Notes under the pieces: generated by a model
Database searches by the model: none
The model's input: only the letters and a program-made list of their open reading frames with translations
What the model was told of the DNA's origin: nothing
Part shown: positions 1 through 8,898 of the stretch, one piece after another
Numbering within the stretch: position 1 is the stretch's first letter
How the letters are laid out: the number at the start of each line of letters is the position of its first letter
Made by a program: the position numbers and the translations under genes
From: Nitrosopumilus oxyclinae
Lineage (GTDB): Archaea; Thermoproteota; Nitrososphaeria; Nitrososphaerales; Nitrosopumilaceae
Assembly (NCBI RefSeq): GCF_013407165.1
Contig: NZ_CP026994.1
Span: forward strand, 310,001 to 374,000
DNA length: 64,000 nt
Direction of reading: 5' to 3'

Positions 1-1
1 G

Positions 2-64
2 TATATTGCAGCACCAGCATTAATTGGATTCAAAGTTAATCAAATCATTAAATCTAGAAAATAA
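2..64 (+). CDS. C-terminal tail of a protein that starts before the window
   Basis: An open frame runs from the window edge to a TAA at 62-64. It encodes about 20 residues: a hydrophobic stretch (IAAPALIGF) followed by a basic end (IIKSRK). That pattern fits the last membrane segment and cytoplasmic tail of a membrane protein. Nothing more can be said because the rest lies outside the window. Confidence 0.4.
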   Translation, partial: YIAAPALIGFKVNQIIKSRK

Positions 65-111
65 TCTTATTTCACTCTAGGTTATTATACTTAAACCTCA
101 TTTGATATTTC

Positions 112-435
112 ATGCATATTGAGTATGAAGAATTTGAATCCATTGAAGATTTTCTAATGTATATGGCATCAGCTGCACCGCCAATGAAAAACACCTTGCC
201 AATTAATTCTTACAAAGGATATGTGATGTCTTTTATTCCATTAAGTCCTGCTACTGGAGAAACATATCTTATGCTTTATGCAAAGGGTTCACTTGAACCT
301 GGAATTTATGAATTTGATATAGCATCAAAGTCATTTAAAAAAGTTGAAGCAGTAGAACGAGCAGACAAAGTTTACTTTATTTCTTTAACACCAATAAGAA
401 ACACTATAGCTGATATTGCTATTGAAAATCTATAG
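112..435 (+). CDS. Small conserved-looking hypothetical protein (107 aa)
   Basis: I do not recognise this family. The 107-residue product has no signal peptide or membrane segment and looks like a small soluble alpha/beta protein, acidic at the N-terminus (EYEEFESIEDF). A TATA-like stretch (TTATTATACTTAAA, about 82-95) lies 17-30 bp before the ATG, which fits a leaderless archaeal mRNA and supports this start. The stop codon overlaps the end of the convergent radical SAM gene by 6 nt, typical of a compact genome. It could be lineage-specific; the function is unknown. Confidence 0.7.
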   Translation: MHIEYEEFESIEDFLMYMASAAPPMKNTLPINSYKGYVMSFIPLSPATGETYLMLYAKGSLEPGIYEFDIASKSFKKVEAVERADKVYFISLTPIRNTIADIAIENL

Positions 436-2010
436 TTTTTTTGTCTGAATTTTAGGAGCAGATACAGATCTACTTCTTGCATATTTGTCGATAATTTGAT
501 CTGGAGTTCGTCCATTGAACAGATCTTTACATAATCCTCGCAAATATCTCATAATTGCCCATGTACCTGCTTTGAGAATTCCATACATGAATACCTTCAT
601 TGGTGGACCATATGTCTTGTTTCTAAGAATAATAGGAATGATATCATTGATGACTCGTAAGTTATTCTCCCAACATTTCCAAAATAATGTAAATTGTGCT
701 TCATTTAGATTTCCAAAGTGCATTGAATTCTTTTCACTAAAGTCTTGGTAAAGTAATGGTGCTACTAATCCTCTGAAATCCATTTCTCTAAAGTCACTCA
801 TCATATCTATTGTATATTGAACATCATCTGGAGTTTCGTCAGGCCAGCCAATTATGATTGTGGCAGCTGGGAACCAGTGATTTTCATTTAAAATTTTTGC
901 TCCTTCTCTTACAACACTTCCCCATTCTTCAGGAGCAAATGGTTTCGTTTTTACTCCGAGGTGTTTTTTTACCATTGCTGGTGATACTGTCTCAATCCCA
1001 AGATTAGTTGCAAGCCATCTGCCTGTTTTATCTTGTTCATTAACATGGGAAATTTGCTGCATCAATATAGGATCTGCAGCAACTGCTGAAAATGTCATAT
1101 GTGTGGTTCCAATAAAGTTTGCACCTAATCCTTTGAGCCCTTTCCATAAATCAACAATTGCATCTCTGTTTGGAACAAAGTCTCTATTATCACATCCATA
1201 TAGTAACATTTCATCAGAATGCAACCAAATAGAATCAAATCCGTAATCTAAGTTAGTTTTAGCTTCATGTTGTAATCTCTCTAATGGAAGATCTTTCTTT
1301 GATCTTTTGTTAACATCACAAAAGTCACATCCTCTTCCGCAACCTCTCATTGCTTCAATCAATGAATTGATTGTTGGACCTTCAATAACTGGGATGTTTT
1401 CAAGATTTCTTACAAAACAATGCATTAGTTCTGGGGCATCATTTTTTTCCAAATCTTGGAACAAGTCTACTGCTAGCTCATCTGCTTCTCCAACAACAAC
1501 GGTATCAATTCCATGTATTTTCATTCTATCTGACTTTGCTAATTCCCATGCCCCGTTGCCTCCTACTACAACTTTGAAATCATATTTCTTTTTTAATTGA
1601 ATAATACTTGCACACATTTTTTTAAATTTCATTGCAACATAGGATAATTTTTCTGGAGACATGGTGGTAGTAACTGGTGCCATTCCTAATGGATCCATTA
1701 CGTTAATTCCAACAACTTTGGTATCTGGTCCAATTGATTTACTTAGCATTTCTGGGTGTGCCATGAATACATCTTCTCTTTTGTATCCGCCTTGAATCAA
1801 GGAACTCTCAATTCTTCTTAATCCTACTTGAGCAACTTTTACCTCTCCTGTTATTGGGTCTGTTTCAACTGAAGGACAAAATACTTTATCAAAAACCCAT
1901 TCTGGTAGAACCTCATATGGTCCACATGCAATAAATCCATAAAGAAAATTTCCTCTATAATTTGTCATTAAACTACGATCAGCAGTAAGTACAACACGTT
2001 TGCCAGCCAA
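430..2010 (-). CDS. B12-binding-domain radical SAM protein
   Basis: The 526-residue protein has an N-terminal region with a cobalamin-binding-like Rossmann layout (VVVGGNGAWEL near 147, VVVGEADELA near 171). A radical SAM core follows, whose [4Fe-4S] ligands are Cys224, Cys228 and Cys231 (CGRGCDFC, the CX3CX2C motif). Such enzymes use S-adenosylmethionine to start radical reactions, often methylations or ring rearrangements; the substrate cannot be read from the sequence. The start is a TTG. It lies 57 bp downstream of larB on the same strand, after mdh, so it may be the third gene of an mdh-larB-rSAM transcript. A link to nickel-pincer cofactor chemistry is only an inference from position. 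Confidence 0.85.
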   Translation of the reverse strand: MAGKRVVLTADRSLMTNYRGNFLYGFIACGPYEVLPEWVFDKVFCPSVETDPITGEVKVAQVGLRRIESSLIQGGYKREDVFMAHPEMLSKSIGPDTKVVGINVMDPLGMAPVTTTMSPEKLSYVAMKFKKMCASIIQLKKKYDFKVVVGGNGAWELAKSDRMKIHGIDTVVVGEADELAVDLFQDLEKNDAPELMHCFVRNLENIPVIEGPTINSLIEAMRGCGRGCDFCDVNKRSKKDLPLERLQHEAKTNLDYGFDSIWLHSDEMLLYGCDNRDFVPNRDAIVDLWKGLKGLGANFIGTTHMTFSAVAADPILMQQISHVNEQDKTGRWLATNLGIETVSPAMVKKHLGVKTKPFAPEEWGSVVREGAKILNENHWFPAATIIIGWPDETPDDVQYTIDMMSDFREMDFRGLVAPLLYQDFSEKNSMHFGNLNEAQFTLFWKCWENNLRVINDIIPIILRNKTYGPPMKVFMYGILKAGTWAIMRYLRGLCKDLFNGRTPDQIIDKYARSRSVSAPKIQTKKL

Positions 2011-2067
2011 TTACCCAACTTCTTTTAGGTATGTTATATATCATTTACGAGATGGTAGTCTAAAATT

Positions 2068-2850
2068 CTAACTAGAATGATTTTTTCTTATTGCTCTATT
2101 TGCGATATTGGCAGCTATACCCCCAGCTGCTATCCCATTGTCGATATTTACAACTGATAATCCAAGAGAACAACTTTGGAGCATTGATGCAAGTGCTGCT
2201 ATCCCTTTCCCTCCATACCCATATCCTACAGATGTTGGAATTCCTATAATTGGAATATCTACCATTGTGGAAACAAGTGTGGCCAAGGCCCCTTCCATTC
2301 CTGCTGCAACTATGATACAATCTACATCTTCATTTATCATTTTTTTTAAAATTGGAAACACTCTTTGAATTCCAGCTACTCCTACGTCATAACTTGTAAT
2401 GCACTTACAATTCATTGCTTCACACATTAATCTAGATTCTTCTGCAACTCCAATATCTGATGTACCTGCAGTCATTATTCCAACTTTCCCTCCATGGAAT
2501 TTAATTGGTTTTTTAAACAATAACAATGATGATGAATTTTTTCCAGTTTTAATTTTCACTTTTAATTTCTTAGAAAAAGATAACATTTTTGCATAATCTT
2601 CTTTTTTAATTCTCGATATTATTACTGAATTTGTTTTCTCTATTGTTTTTTTAACAATTTTTTTAATTTCATCTAATTCTTTAGTTTCTGCAAAAATTAC
2701 TTCTGGAATTCCTCTTCTGTTTCTTCTGTTAATATCAATTTTGGCAAAGCCTTCGACCTCTTCAATTGAATAAAGTGACAAAAGCTTTTTTGCATTATTT
2801 GCTGATATTTTTCCTTTCTCTAATGATTGTAAAATTTCATGAATTTCCAT
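2068..2850 (-). CDS. larB: LarB, nickel-pincer cofactor biosynthesis (PurE-like carboxylase)
   Basis: LarB carboxylates nicotinic acid adenine dinucleotide and hydrolyses its phosphoanhydride bond. This is the first step in making the nickel-pincer nucleotide of lactate racemase-type enzymes. The 260-residue length is normal for the family. The C-terminal half is PurE (AIR carboxylase)-like and carries the typical TAGTSDIGVAEES segment (about 128-140), followed by a Gly-rich stretch (SVGYGYGGKGIAAL). The N-terminal helical domain contains NRRNRRGIPEVIFAETK, also typical of LarB. It sits 33 bp downstream of mdh on the same strand. larC and larE are transcribed divergently from the other side of mdh, so the pathway is split over two transcripts. 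Confidence 0.9.
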   Translation of the reverse strand: MEIHEILQSLEKGKISANNAKKLLSLYSIEEVEGFAKIDINRRNRRGIPEVIFAETKELDEIKKIVKKTIEKTNSVIISRIKKEDYAKMLSFSKKLKVKIKTGKNSSSLLLFKKPIKFHGGKVGIMTAGTSDIGVAEESRLMCEAMNCKCITSYDVGVAGIQRVFPILKKMINEDVDCIIVAAGMEGALATLVSTMVDIPIIGIPTSVGYGYGGKGIAALASMLQSCSLGLSVVNIDNGIAAGGIAANIANRAIRKNHSS

Positions 2851-2883
2851 TGATAAATTTTATTTGTTATTCTAAAAAAATGC

Positions 2884-3798
2884 TTAGATTTTAATACCTG
2901 AGATGGCATTCTTTACGCTTGCAACTGCCTTGTCAAAGACTTGTTTTTCTTCTTCATTTAGGTCCAATTCAATAATTTTCTCTACACCTTTCTTTCCTAT
3001 GATTGCGGGAACTCCAATTGTAACATCTGAATGACCGTATTCTCCATCAAGATAAGTTGCAACTGGAATGACTTGTTTTCTATCTCTTACTACTGCTTCA
3101 ACAATTGCAGAAATTGCATTACCTGGAGCGTGAACTGTAGCGCCTTTCAATTCAATAACTTTTGCTGCTACTTGTTTTGTATTTAGAACTAGTTCATCTA
3201 ATTTCTCTTTTGGAAGAAAAGATGACAAAGGAATTCCAGATACTGACGAAAATCTTGGCAATGGTAACATGTTTTCACCGTGTTCGCCAATTACTAATGC
3301 TCTAATGGAATCTCGTGAATGTCCAGTTGCCTCGTGAATAAATTGTCTAAATCTTGATAAATCTAACATTCCACCCATGCCAAATACTCTACTTCTATCA
3401 AATCCTGAAACTTTGTAAGTGATGTACGCCATAGGGTCTAACGGATTAGTTACTGGAATTATCATGGAATCATCTGCATACTTTTTTACATTCTCTACAA
3501 CGCTTTTTACAATTGTTGCATTGATTTTCAATAGATCCATTCTTGTCATTCCAGGTTTTCTTCCAGAACCTGCAACTACTACAACTACGTTTGATCCCCT
3601 CATATCTTCAAAATTGTTTGAACCTTTTACTTCTACATCAATTCCTTGTTCAGATAGCATATGATTGATATCCATTGCTTCCCCTTGAGGGAGCCCTTCT
3701 GCAACATCAAGTAATAAAATTTGATCATCTAATCGTTTTAAAGCTGAAAATAATGCTGCATCTCCGCCTACTTTGCCTGAACCGATTATTGTAATCAT
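2884..3798 (-). CDS. mdh: Malate dehydrogenase (LDH/MDH family)
   Basis: Interconverts malate and oxaloacetate with NAD(P)H in central carbon metabolism. The 304-residue protein begins with the Rossmann motif IIGSGKVGG (4-12). Asp31 at the end of the second strand suggests NAD preference. The substrate loop GRKPGMTR (Arg80, Arg86) has the arginine expected of malate rather than lactate enzymes. Arg149 and catalytic His173 (GEHGENMLP) are present. It is the first gene of a leftward set mdh-larB-radical SAM. It faces larC across an 89-bp divergent promoter region, so it sits inside the Lar cluster. That placement suggests the pathway's target acts on malate or a related hydroxyacid, which is an inference only. 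Confidence 0.92.
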   Translation of the reverse strand: MITIIGSGKVGGDAALFSALKRLDDQILLLDVAEGLPQGEAMDINHMLSEQGIDVEVKGSNNFEDMRGSNVVVVVAGSGRKPGMTRMDLLKINATIVKSVVENVKKYADDSMIIPVTNPLDPMAYITYKVSGFDRSRVFGMGGMLDLSRFRQFIHEATGHSRDSIRALVIGEHGENMLPLPRFSSVSGIPLSSFLPKEKLDELVLNTKQVAAKVIELKGATVHAPGNAISAIVEAVVRDRKQVIPVATYLDGEYGHSDVTIGVPAIIGKKGVEKIIELDLNEEEKQVFDKAVASVKNAISGIKI

Positions 3799-3856
3799 GA
3801 AAATTGGTCTTGATTTTGAATAATTAAATCTAGTGAAATTCGTGAAATATTAGTCG

Positions 3857-3866
3857 AATTTATAAG
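3857..3866 (+). promoter_or_regulatory. TATA box of larC
   Basis: AATTTATAAG ends 21 bp before the larC ATG at 3888, the spacing expected for a leaderless archaeal transcript. It lies in the 89-bp gap shared with the divergent mdh gene. Confidence 0.6.
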
Positions 3867-3887
3867 CATTTTTGATAATTTTTAATC

Positions 3888-5111
3888 ATGGTTCTAGTTA
3901 TTGATCCTCAAATTGCTGGTATATCTGGAGATATGCTTCTTTGCTCTTTAGTAGATCTTGGTGCTGATAAAGATAAGATCATTTCAGGAATTAGAAAATC
4001 TGAAAAATTCTTTTCTAATTCTTCTATAAAAAAAATTGATTTTGAAAAAACCCAAAAACATGGGATTGATTCTATTTGTTTAGTTTTGGAAATTAATGAG
4101 AATGTTCATGAAAGAAAAGGTTCTGAAATAAAAAATGCAATTTCTAAATCTGCTCAAGAAATTAACTTGTCTCCAAAAGCAACATCTTTTGCAGAATCAT
4201 GTATTGATACACTAATTTCTTCAGAATCTAAAATACACGGTGTTCCTGAAGAATCTGTTCATTTTCACGAGGCATCAAGTATAGATACTTTGGTGGATAT
4301 TGTAGGAATAACCATTGCATTAGAAGACTTGGGATTGTTTGATGAAAAAATTGTTTGTTTGCCTATTGCCGTTGGAGGTGGTTCTGTGACTTTTTCACAT
4401 GGTACAATGTCTAACCCTGCAAGCGCTATTCTTGAGATCTTTAAAAATTCAAATCTTGAAATTAAAGGAAATGACGCTAATGAGGAACTTACAACTCCCA
4501 CTGGAGCCTGTATTTTGGTAAATTTAGCCGATGAATCTGTAAAACACTATCCTCAACTAAAGTTGGAATCTATTGGTTATGGGGCAGGACAAAAAGATTT
4601 TGAGACTTTTTCAAATGTTTTAAAAATTGTAAGGGGAACAGGGAATAATTTTGAAATGGATTCTGTAAAAATACTTGAAACTAATGTTGATGATATTTCA
4701 GGTGAAATTTTAGGAAATTTAATTGAGAAAATTATGGAAAAAGGAGCAAAAGATGTTTCAATTTATCATGGAATTACAAAGAAAGGTAGACCGACAAATC
4801 TTGTATCTGTAATTTGTACTGATGACACTGTTGATGAAATAATTGATTCACTAATTTTAGAAACTGGAACTTTGGGAATTAGAATTTCAGATTCTAATAG
4901 ATTCATTGTTCCTAGAACAAAACATGATGTTTCAATTAATCTAAATGGTCAATCTTTTAAAGTCCATTACAAAAAATCATCATTTAAAGGGAAAACTGAT
5001 TTCAAAATAGAATTTGATGACCTGAAAAAAATTTCTAATATTGTTGATAAATCAATTAAAGAAACAGATGTTTTATTGAGAAAAGAAATTGAAAAATTGG
5101 AGATTAATTAA
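3888..5111 (+). CDS. larC: LarC, nickel insertion into the pincer cofactor
   Basis: LarC is the CTP-dependent cyclometallase that inserts nickel into the bis-thiocarboxylated nucleotide. The family signature near the N-terminus is clear (DPQIAGISGDML, 6-17), and the HFHEASSIDTLVDIVG segment matches the conserved LarC HFHE motif. At 407 residues it is one uninterrupted frame, unlike Lactiplantibacillus plantarum, where larC1/larC2 are joined by frameshifting. Its stop shares one base with the larE ATG (TAATG at 5109-5113), so larC, larE and the following desulfurase are translationally coupled. A TATA box at 3857-3866 fits a leaderless start. Confidence 0.92.
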   Translation: MVLVIDPQIAGISGDMLLCSLVDLGADKDKIISGIRKSEKFFSNSSIKKIDFEKTQKHGIDSICLVLEINENVHERKGSEIKNAISKSAQEINLSPKATSFAESCIDTLISSESKIHGVPEESVHFHEASSIDTLVDIVGITIALEDLGLFDEKIVCLPIAVGGGSVTFSHGTMSNPASAILEIFKNSNLEIKGNDANEELTTPTGACILVNLADESVKHYPQLKLESIGYGAGQKDFETFSNVLKIVRGTGNNFEMDSVKILETNVDDISGEILGNLIEKIMEKGAKDVSIYHGITKKGRPTNLVSVICTDDTVDEIIDSLILETGTLGIRISDSNRFIVPRTKHDVSINLNGQSFKVHYKKSSFKGKTDFKIEFDDLKKISNIVDKSIKETDVLLRKEIEKLEIN

Positions 5112-5908
5112 TGACAAAACTTGATGATCTTGTAAATTGGTTTGAGGGTAAAAATAAAGTGATGATTGCACTTTCAGGTGGAGTTGATAGTGCACTTGTT
5201 GCATATGCTGCATTTCAAAAACTTGGATCTTCTGCTATTGCAGTAACTGCTGATTACAAGACTTTGTCTGCTGAAGAACTTGGTACTGCTAAACAAGTAT
5301 GTACTGAAATTGGCATAAAGCAACTACTTTTGGATTATAATGAACTTGAGAATGAAGATTTTGTAAAAAATGATTCTGATAGGTGTTTTCACTGTAGGAT
5401 GGAATTGGGAGACCGTTTGATCAAATTGGCAAAAGATTACGATGTGGGGATAATTGTAGATGGGACCAATCTTGATGATTTAGGTGATTACAGACCTGGA
5501 ATTGAGGCATTGAAAAAAAATGGAATTAGAAGCCCCCTTGTAGAAACTAATTTTTCAAAATCTCAAATCCGCGAATCTGCTAAATTAGTTGGATTATCTG
5601 TATTTGACAAGCCATCAAATTCATGTTTAGCTTCACGAATTCCATGGGGTCAAAGAGTAACTGCTGAGAAATTAACTCGAATCGAATATGGTGAGAATAT
5701 AGTAAAACAACTTACACAGGTAAAACAAGTTAGAGTTCGAGATATTGATGGTTTAGCAAAAATTGAAGTTGAGAAACAAATGTTATCTAAATTTGATAAA
5801 GTAATTTTGAAACAAATCACTGAAAAATTACAGATGATTGGTTTTACTTCTGTTGAAGTTGATCCGGAAGGCTATAAACCTGGAAAAATCAATGTGATTG
5901 CAGATTGA
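5111..5908 (+). CDS. larE: LarE, sulfur transferase of the nickel-pincer pathway
   Basis: LarE adenylates the carboxylates of the pincer precursor and replaces oxygen with sulfur. The 265-residue protein has the PP-loop ATP-binding motif SGGVDS (22-27). It also has the LarE segment NSCLASRIPWG, whose Cys172 corresponds to the sulfur-donating cysteine of the family. It additionally has a CXXC pair, Cys92 and Cys95 (RCFHCRMELG). Family members with three cysteines have been reported to bind a [4Fe-4S] cluster and act catalytically rather than by sacrificing a cysteine; this gene appears to be that type. It overlaps the next gene, a cysteine desulfurase, by 4 nt (TTGA), consistent with a dedicated sulfur supply. 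Confidence 0.92.
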   Translation: MTKLDDLVNWFEGKNKVMIALSGGVDSALVAYAAFQKLGSSAIAVTADYKTLSAEELGTAKQVCTEIGIKQLLLDYNELENEDFVKNDSDRCFHCRMELGDRLIKLAKDYDVGIIVDGTNLDDLGDYRPGIEALKKNGIRSPLVETNFSKSQIRESAKLVGLSVFDKPSNSCLASRIPWGQRVTAEKLTRIEYGENIVKQLTQVKQVRVRDIDGLAKIEVEKQMLSKFDKVILKQITEKLQMIGFTSVEVDPEGYKPGKINVIAD

Positions 5909-7074
5909 TATATCTCGATAATGCAGCATCTACTCAAATTCATGAAGATGTTTTAACTTCAATGCTACCCTATCTTAAAGAACAATATGGCAATGCCTCA
6001 TCCATTCATAGATATGGTAGGATGTCTCGTAAAGCAATTGAAAAAGCTAGAAAACAAATTGCATTTTTAATTAATGCAGAACCTTCAGAAATTTTACTCA
6101 CTTCTGGCGGTACAGAGTCAAACAATACTGTATTGAGTGGAATACCTGTGAAAAATATACCCTGTAACATTGTCACTTCTTCAATCGAGCATGATGCAAT
6201 TTTAGAACCTTGTAAAAAATTATCTCAAAATGGATTGGAAATTAAGTATTTACCTGTTGATAAATCTGGAATGATAGATCCAACTGAACTCAAAAACAAT
6301 ATCTCTGATAACACGTGTCTTGTTTCAATAATGTTTGGAAATAATGAAGTTGGCACTGTTCAAAAAATTTCAGAAATATCTCAAATTTGTCATGAAAAAA
6401 AAGTCCCTTTCCATACTGATGCAGTTCAGGCTATTGGTAAGATCCCTATCGATGTTAAAGAATTAGGCATAGATTTACTCTCTATTTCTTCTCATAAACT
6501 TCATGGTCCTAAGGGTATAGGTGCATTATACATCAAAAACGGTATCCATATTGATCCTGTGATTTTAGGAGGTGGTCAAGAACGTGGATTACGTTCAGGT
6601 ACTGAAAATGTGGCAAATATTGTGGGGTTTGGTAAAGCATGTGAAATTGCAAAAAATAATTTATCTGAGAATTTGGCATATGTCACAAAACTTCGTGATC
6701 TTTTAATTGATAAAGTCTTAGATGAAATCCCTGAAGTTACTCTAAATGGAGATTCTAAATCTAGGTTGCCTAACAATGCTCATTTTACATTTCTTGGTGT
6801 CAATGGTGAGGATCTAATTATCAAACTAGATGAATATGGAATTGCTGCATCTACGGGTTCAGCATGTTCTGTAAATACTCAAAGGGCCTCACATGTTTTA
6901 CAGGCAATGGGGTTTTCTCATGAACAGATTACTGGTTCTTTGAGATTGACTCTTGGAATTTTTAATAATGAAAAAGAAATTGAAGAAACTGTAAATTCGC
7001 TTAAAAAAATTGTTGAAGAACTAAGATCTGTTTCGCCCTTTAAAGAAAAATATTCTTTTTCGTCTAAAAATTAA
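5905..7074 (+). CDS. Cysteine desulfurase (NifS/IscS family)
   Basis: A PLP enzyme that takes sulfur from cysteine as a protein persulfide. The 389-residue product starts at TTG (MIYLDNAAST), the usual first residues of NifS/IscS proteins, and the TTG overlaps the larE stop. The PLP lysine is Lys198 (SSHKLHGPKG). The mobile-loop persulfide cysteine is Cys321 (STGSACSVNTQRASHVL). Lysine-pocket residues (GGTESNN at 68-74) and TDAVQ (171-175) are present. It may serve Fe-S cluster or tRNA sulfuration generally. Its translational coupling to larE suggests it also feeds LarE. The 3' end overlaps the convergent PEFG gene by 4 nt. Confidence 0.92.
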   Translation: MIYLDNAASTQIHEDVLTSMLPYLKEQYGNASSIHRYGRMSRKAIEKARKQIAFLINAEPSEILLTSGGTESNNTVLSGIPVKNIPCNIVTSSIEHDAILEPCKKLSQNGLEIKYLPVDKSGMIDPTELKNNISDNTCLVSIMFGNNEVGTVQKISEISQICHEKKVPFHTDAVQAIGKIPIDVKELGIDLLSISSHKLHGPKGIGALYIKNGIHIDPVILGGGQERGLRSGTENVANIVGFGKACEIAKNNLSENLAYVTKLRDLLIDKVLDEIPEVTLNGDSKSRLPNNAHFTFLGVNGEDLIIKLDEYGIAASTGSACSVNTQRASHVLQAMGFSHEQITGSLRLTLGIFNNEKEIEETVNSLKKIVEELRSVSPFKEKYSFSSKN

Positions 7075-7874
7075 GTTCTAATTGCTAATCTATTTCTTGA
7101 AATAAGTATGGTAGTCATTATTCCAATCATCAATATTATCATGACAATACTTCCAAATTCCGGAATCACATAAGTTCCAATTATTTCAATATCTGAATCA
7201 CCTTGCTCAAAATTAATGGTAATTACTCTAGAATCTGCAAGTACTACTGATTCTTGATATTCAACCTCTATTCCATCTATTAAAATAATGAATGTGTCGT
7301 CTTTACCATCTTGTTTTTCAGCCCCTATGAATTCTCTAGGTAAATCTAACGTAATTGACCCTTCATCAAAAGCATCAATTTGAACTATTATTGCAAAGAT
7401 GTTTGAATCTACTACGATATTTGTAATTGTACCGCCATTAATGGTATATTCTACATCAAATGTTCCATGACTACCAGCGTCTACTTCGTAGTTTGTTGAA
7501 GTTGAAATTATTTCTGATTTGGGTGAATAACTAAATTCAGATTCTGCAATGTTCCCTTCTCCATATGAGGCTCTAACTGTATATTCTCCACTTTTTTTCC
7601 ACAATGGACCTTCTGCAATAACTGTATGAGAATAACTTCCATCTTGTGCTATTGTAATTTGTGCAATATCTACTAGATTTCCATCTGAAAAGAGTTGCAA
7701 TGTTGCTGGTGTACTACCTACTATAGTAGTTACAGTTCCTGAAATTACTATGGTATCTCCTTCATCATAGTGATTATCATCTGTTTGAACTGAAATTAGA
7801 GATTCTTGAGCAAATGCTGTTCCAGTAGAAATTATCAATAATAATATGAGACCATAAAATATTTTCAAGCTCAC
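7071..7874 (-). CDS. Exported PEFG-CTERM protein, paralogue 1
   Basis: A secreted beta-rich protein of about 267 residues. I place the start at the GTG at 7874 (reads SLKIFYGLILLLIISTGTAFAQ, a clear signal peptide). A TATAC element at 7896-7900 sits at the same distance as in the next paralogue. The longer frame to 7964 would overlap the neighbouring gene. The mature part has an Ig-like domain (DEGDTIVISGTV ... WKKSGEYTVRASYG) and a second domain ending in DDTFIILIDGIEVEY and EIIGTYV. The C-terminus is IPEFGS, a hydrophobic helix and a basic tail, the thaumarchaeal PEFG sorting signal. It is the most diverged of the four copies. A surface-layer or adhesion role is possible but not shown. Confidence 0.85.
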   Translation of the reverse strand: MSLKIFYGLILLLIISTGTAFAQESLISVQTDDNHYDEGDTIVISGTVTTIVGSTPATLQLFSDGNLVDIAQITIAQDGSYSHTVIAEGPLWKKSGEYTVRASYGEGNIAESEFSYSPKSEIISTSTNYEVDAGSHGTFDVEYTINGGTITNIVVDSNIFAIIVQIDAFDEGSITLDLPREFIGAEKQDGKDDTFIILIDGIEVEYQESVVLADSRVITINFEQGDSDIEIIGTYVIPEFGSIVMIILMIGIMTTILISRNRLAIRT

Positions 7875-7947
7875 AAACTTTTGAGTACTCGTTTGTATAT
7901 TTCCTTTACTATTAAAAAATGAAAAAATGAAAAAAGTTGTGTAACTT

Positions 7948-8835
7948 TTAGTATCTTGGAACAATACTCAGTCTTGATTTTGCAGAAACTGCAATTATTG
8001 AGATAATTGCTACTGCAAGAATCATAGCTGCTATTGTACCAAATTCTGGAATCACATGGGTACCGATGATTTCAATTTTCTCAGCGCCTGCTAGGAACTT
8101 GACTGTTACTTTGTTTGCAACAATTTCAACATCATCCCATTCTTGTCCGTCAACTAGTACCATGAAGATACCGTCAATGGTTGTTTTTGTTGGGGTTACT
8201 GTTAGTGTTCCATCATTTTTAGCGTTGATCATAATGACAATTGAGTTGTCATTAGTATTGAGACTTGCACCAGTTACCATTCCACCTGAAATTGTAAATG
8301 GTATACATTGACCATTTGCAGAGAATTCATTACCGCCACATTGTTTTGTTTTGGTTGGTGTGTTGTAATTTGGTGAATATGCTTCTCCACCAGTTAGTTC
8401 AACTTTGGCACTGTTACTTTTTTCAGTACTACCATAGTTTACTTTAATGGTGTAGGTACCATCGTATTTCCACATAGCACCTGCTGTATTTAGTGTCGTC
8501 TCAAAAGTTCCATCTTGTGTTACACTGACTTGATCAATTGTAACAATGGAGTTCAAGGGACTAACAACAGTTACTGTAACTGGATATCCAGAGGCTACAT
8601 TTGCTACTTGGCCTGTTACCTTAATCATGTCATTATGTCCATAATCTGCTTTGTCTGTCCAAACAGATACTGGAAGGGCTTTTTGCAGCATTCTGTTTGC
8701 TGTTGCTTTAGCATCTTCCATAGAACATCCTACACATGCTTCTGGAATTTCTCCAGCAGCATATGCTGATGACATAGTTAAAGTACCGACTGCAGTCATA
8801 AAGGCTAGTAGCGCGAACGACGTTCGGTTGTTCAT
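7948..8835 (-). CDS. Exported PEFG-CTERM protein, paralogue 2
   Basis: This 295-residue protein has a signal peptide ending near AYAAG (about residue 28). An Ig-like domain follows (HNDMIKVTGQVANV ... YDGTYTIKVNYG), then the second domain type shared with copies 1 and 4, then the PEFG signal (VIPEFGT, hydrophobic helix, KSRL tail). Unlike its neighbours it carries four cysteines in two pairs: CVGC at 34-37 and a second pair around CGGNEFSANGQC, which could form disulfides outside the cell. The start ATG at 8835 lies 24 bp from a 24-bp promoter block repeated before copy 3. The last ~100 bp of coding DNA are nearly identical to copies 3 and 4. Confidence 0.87.
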   Translation of the reverse strand: MNNRTSFALLAFMTAVGTLTMSSAYAAGEIPEACVGCSMEDAKATANRMLQKALPVSVWTDKADYGHNDMIKVTGQVANVASGYPVTVTVVSPLNSIVTIDQVSVTQDGTFETTLNTAGAMWKYDGTYTIKVNYGSTEKSNSAKVELTGGEAYSPNYNTPTKTKQCGGNEFSANGQCIPFTISGGMVTGASLNTNDNSIVIMINAKNDGTLTVTPTKTTIDGIFMVLVDGQEWDDVEIVANKVTVKFLAGAEKIEIIGTHVIPEFGTIAAMILAVAIISIIAVSAKSRLSIVPRY

Positions 8836-8858
8836 CTTATTGCGATTTGCACCTGTCT

Positions 8859-8882
8859 CTATTTATGTATACTTAAAAATAG
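8859..8882 (-). promoter_or_regulatory. TATA promoter block of PEFG paralogue 2
   Basis: On the minus strand this reads CTATTTTTAAGTATAC followed by ATAAATAG. All but one position match the block before paralogue 3, and the distance to the start codon is the same. It contains the probable TATA box and the upstream A/T-rich recognition element. Confidence 0.6.
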
Positions 8883-8898
8883 AAAAAAAGTTGTGAAC

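Noticed and set aside
7875-7964. Extended N-terminus of PEFG paralogue 1
   Set aside because: It overlaps the end of paralogue 2 and places sequence before a clear signal peptide and TATA element.
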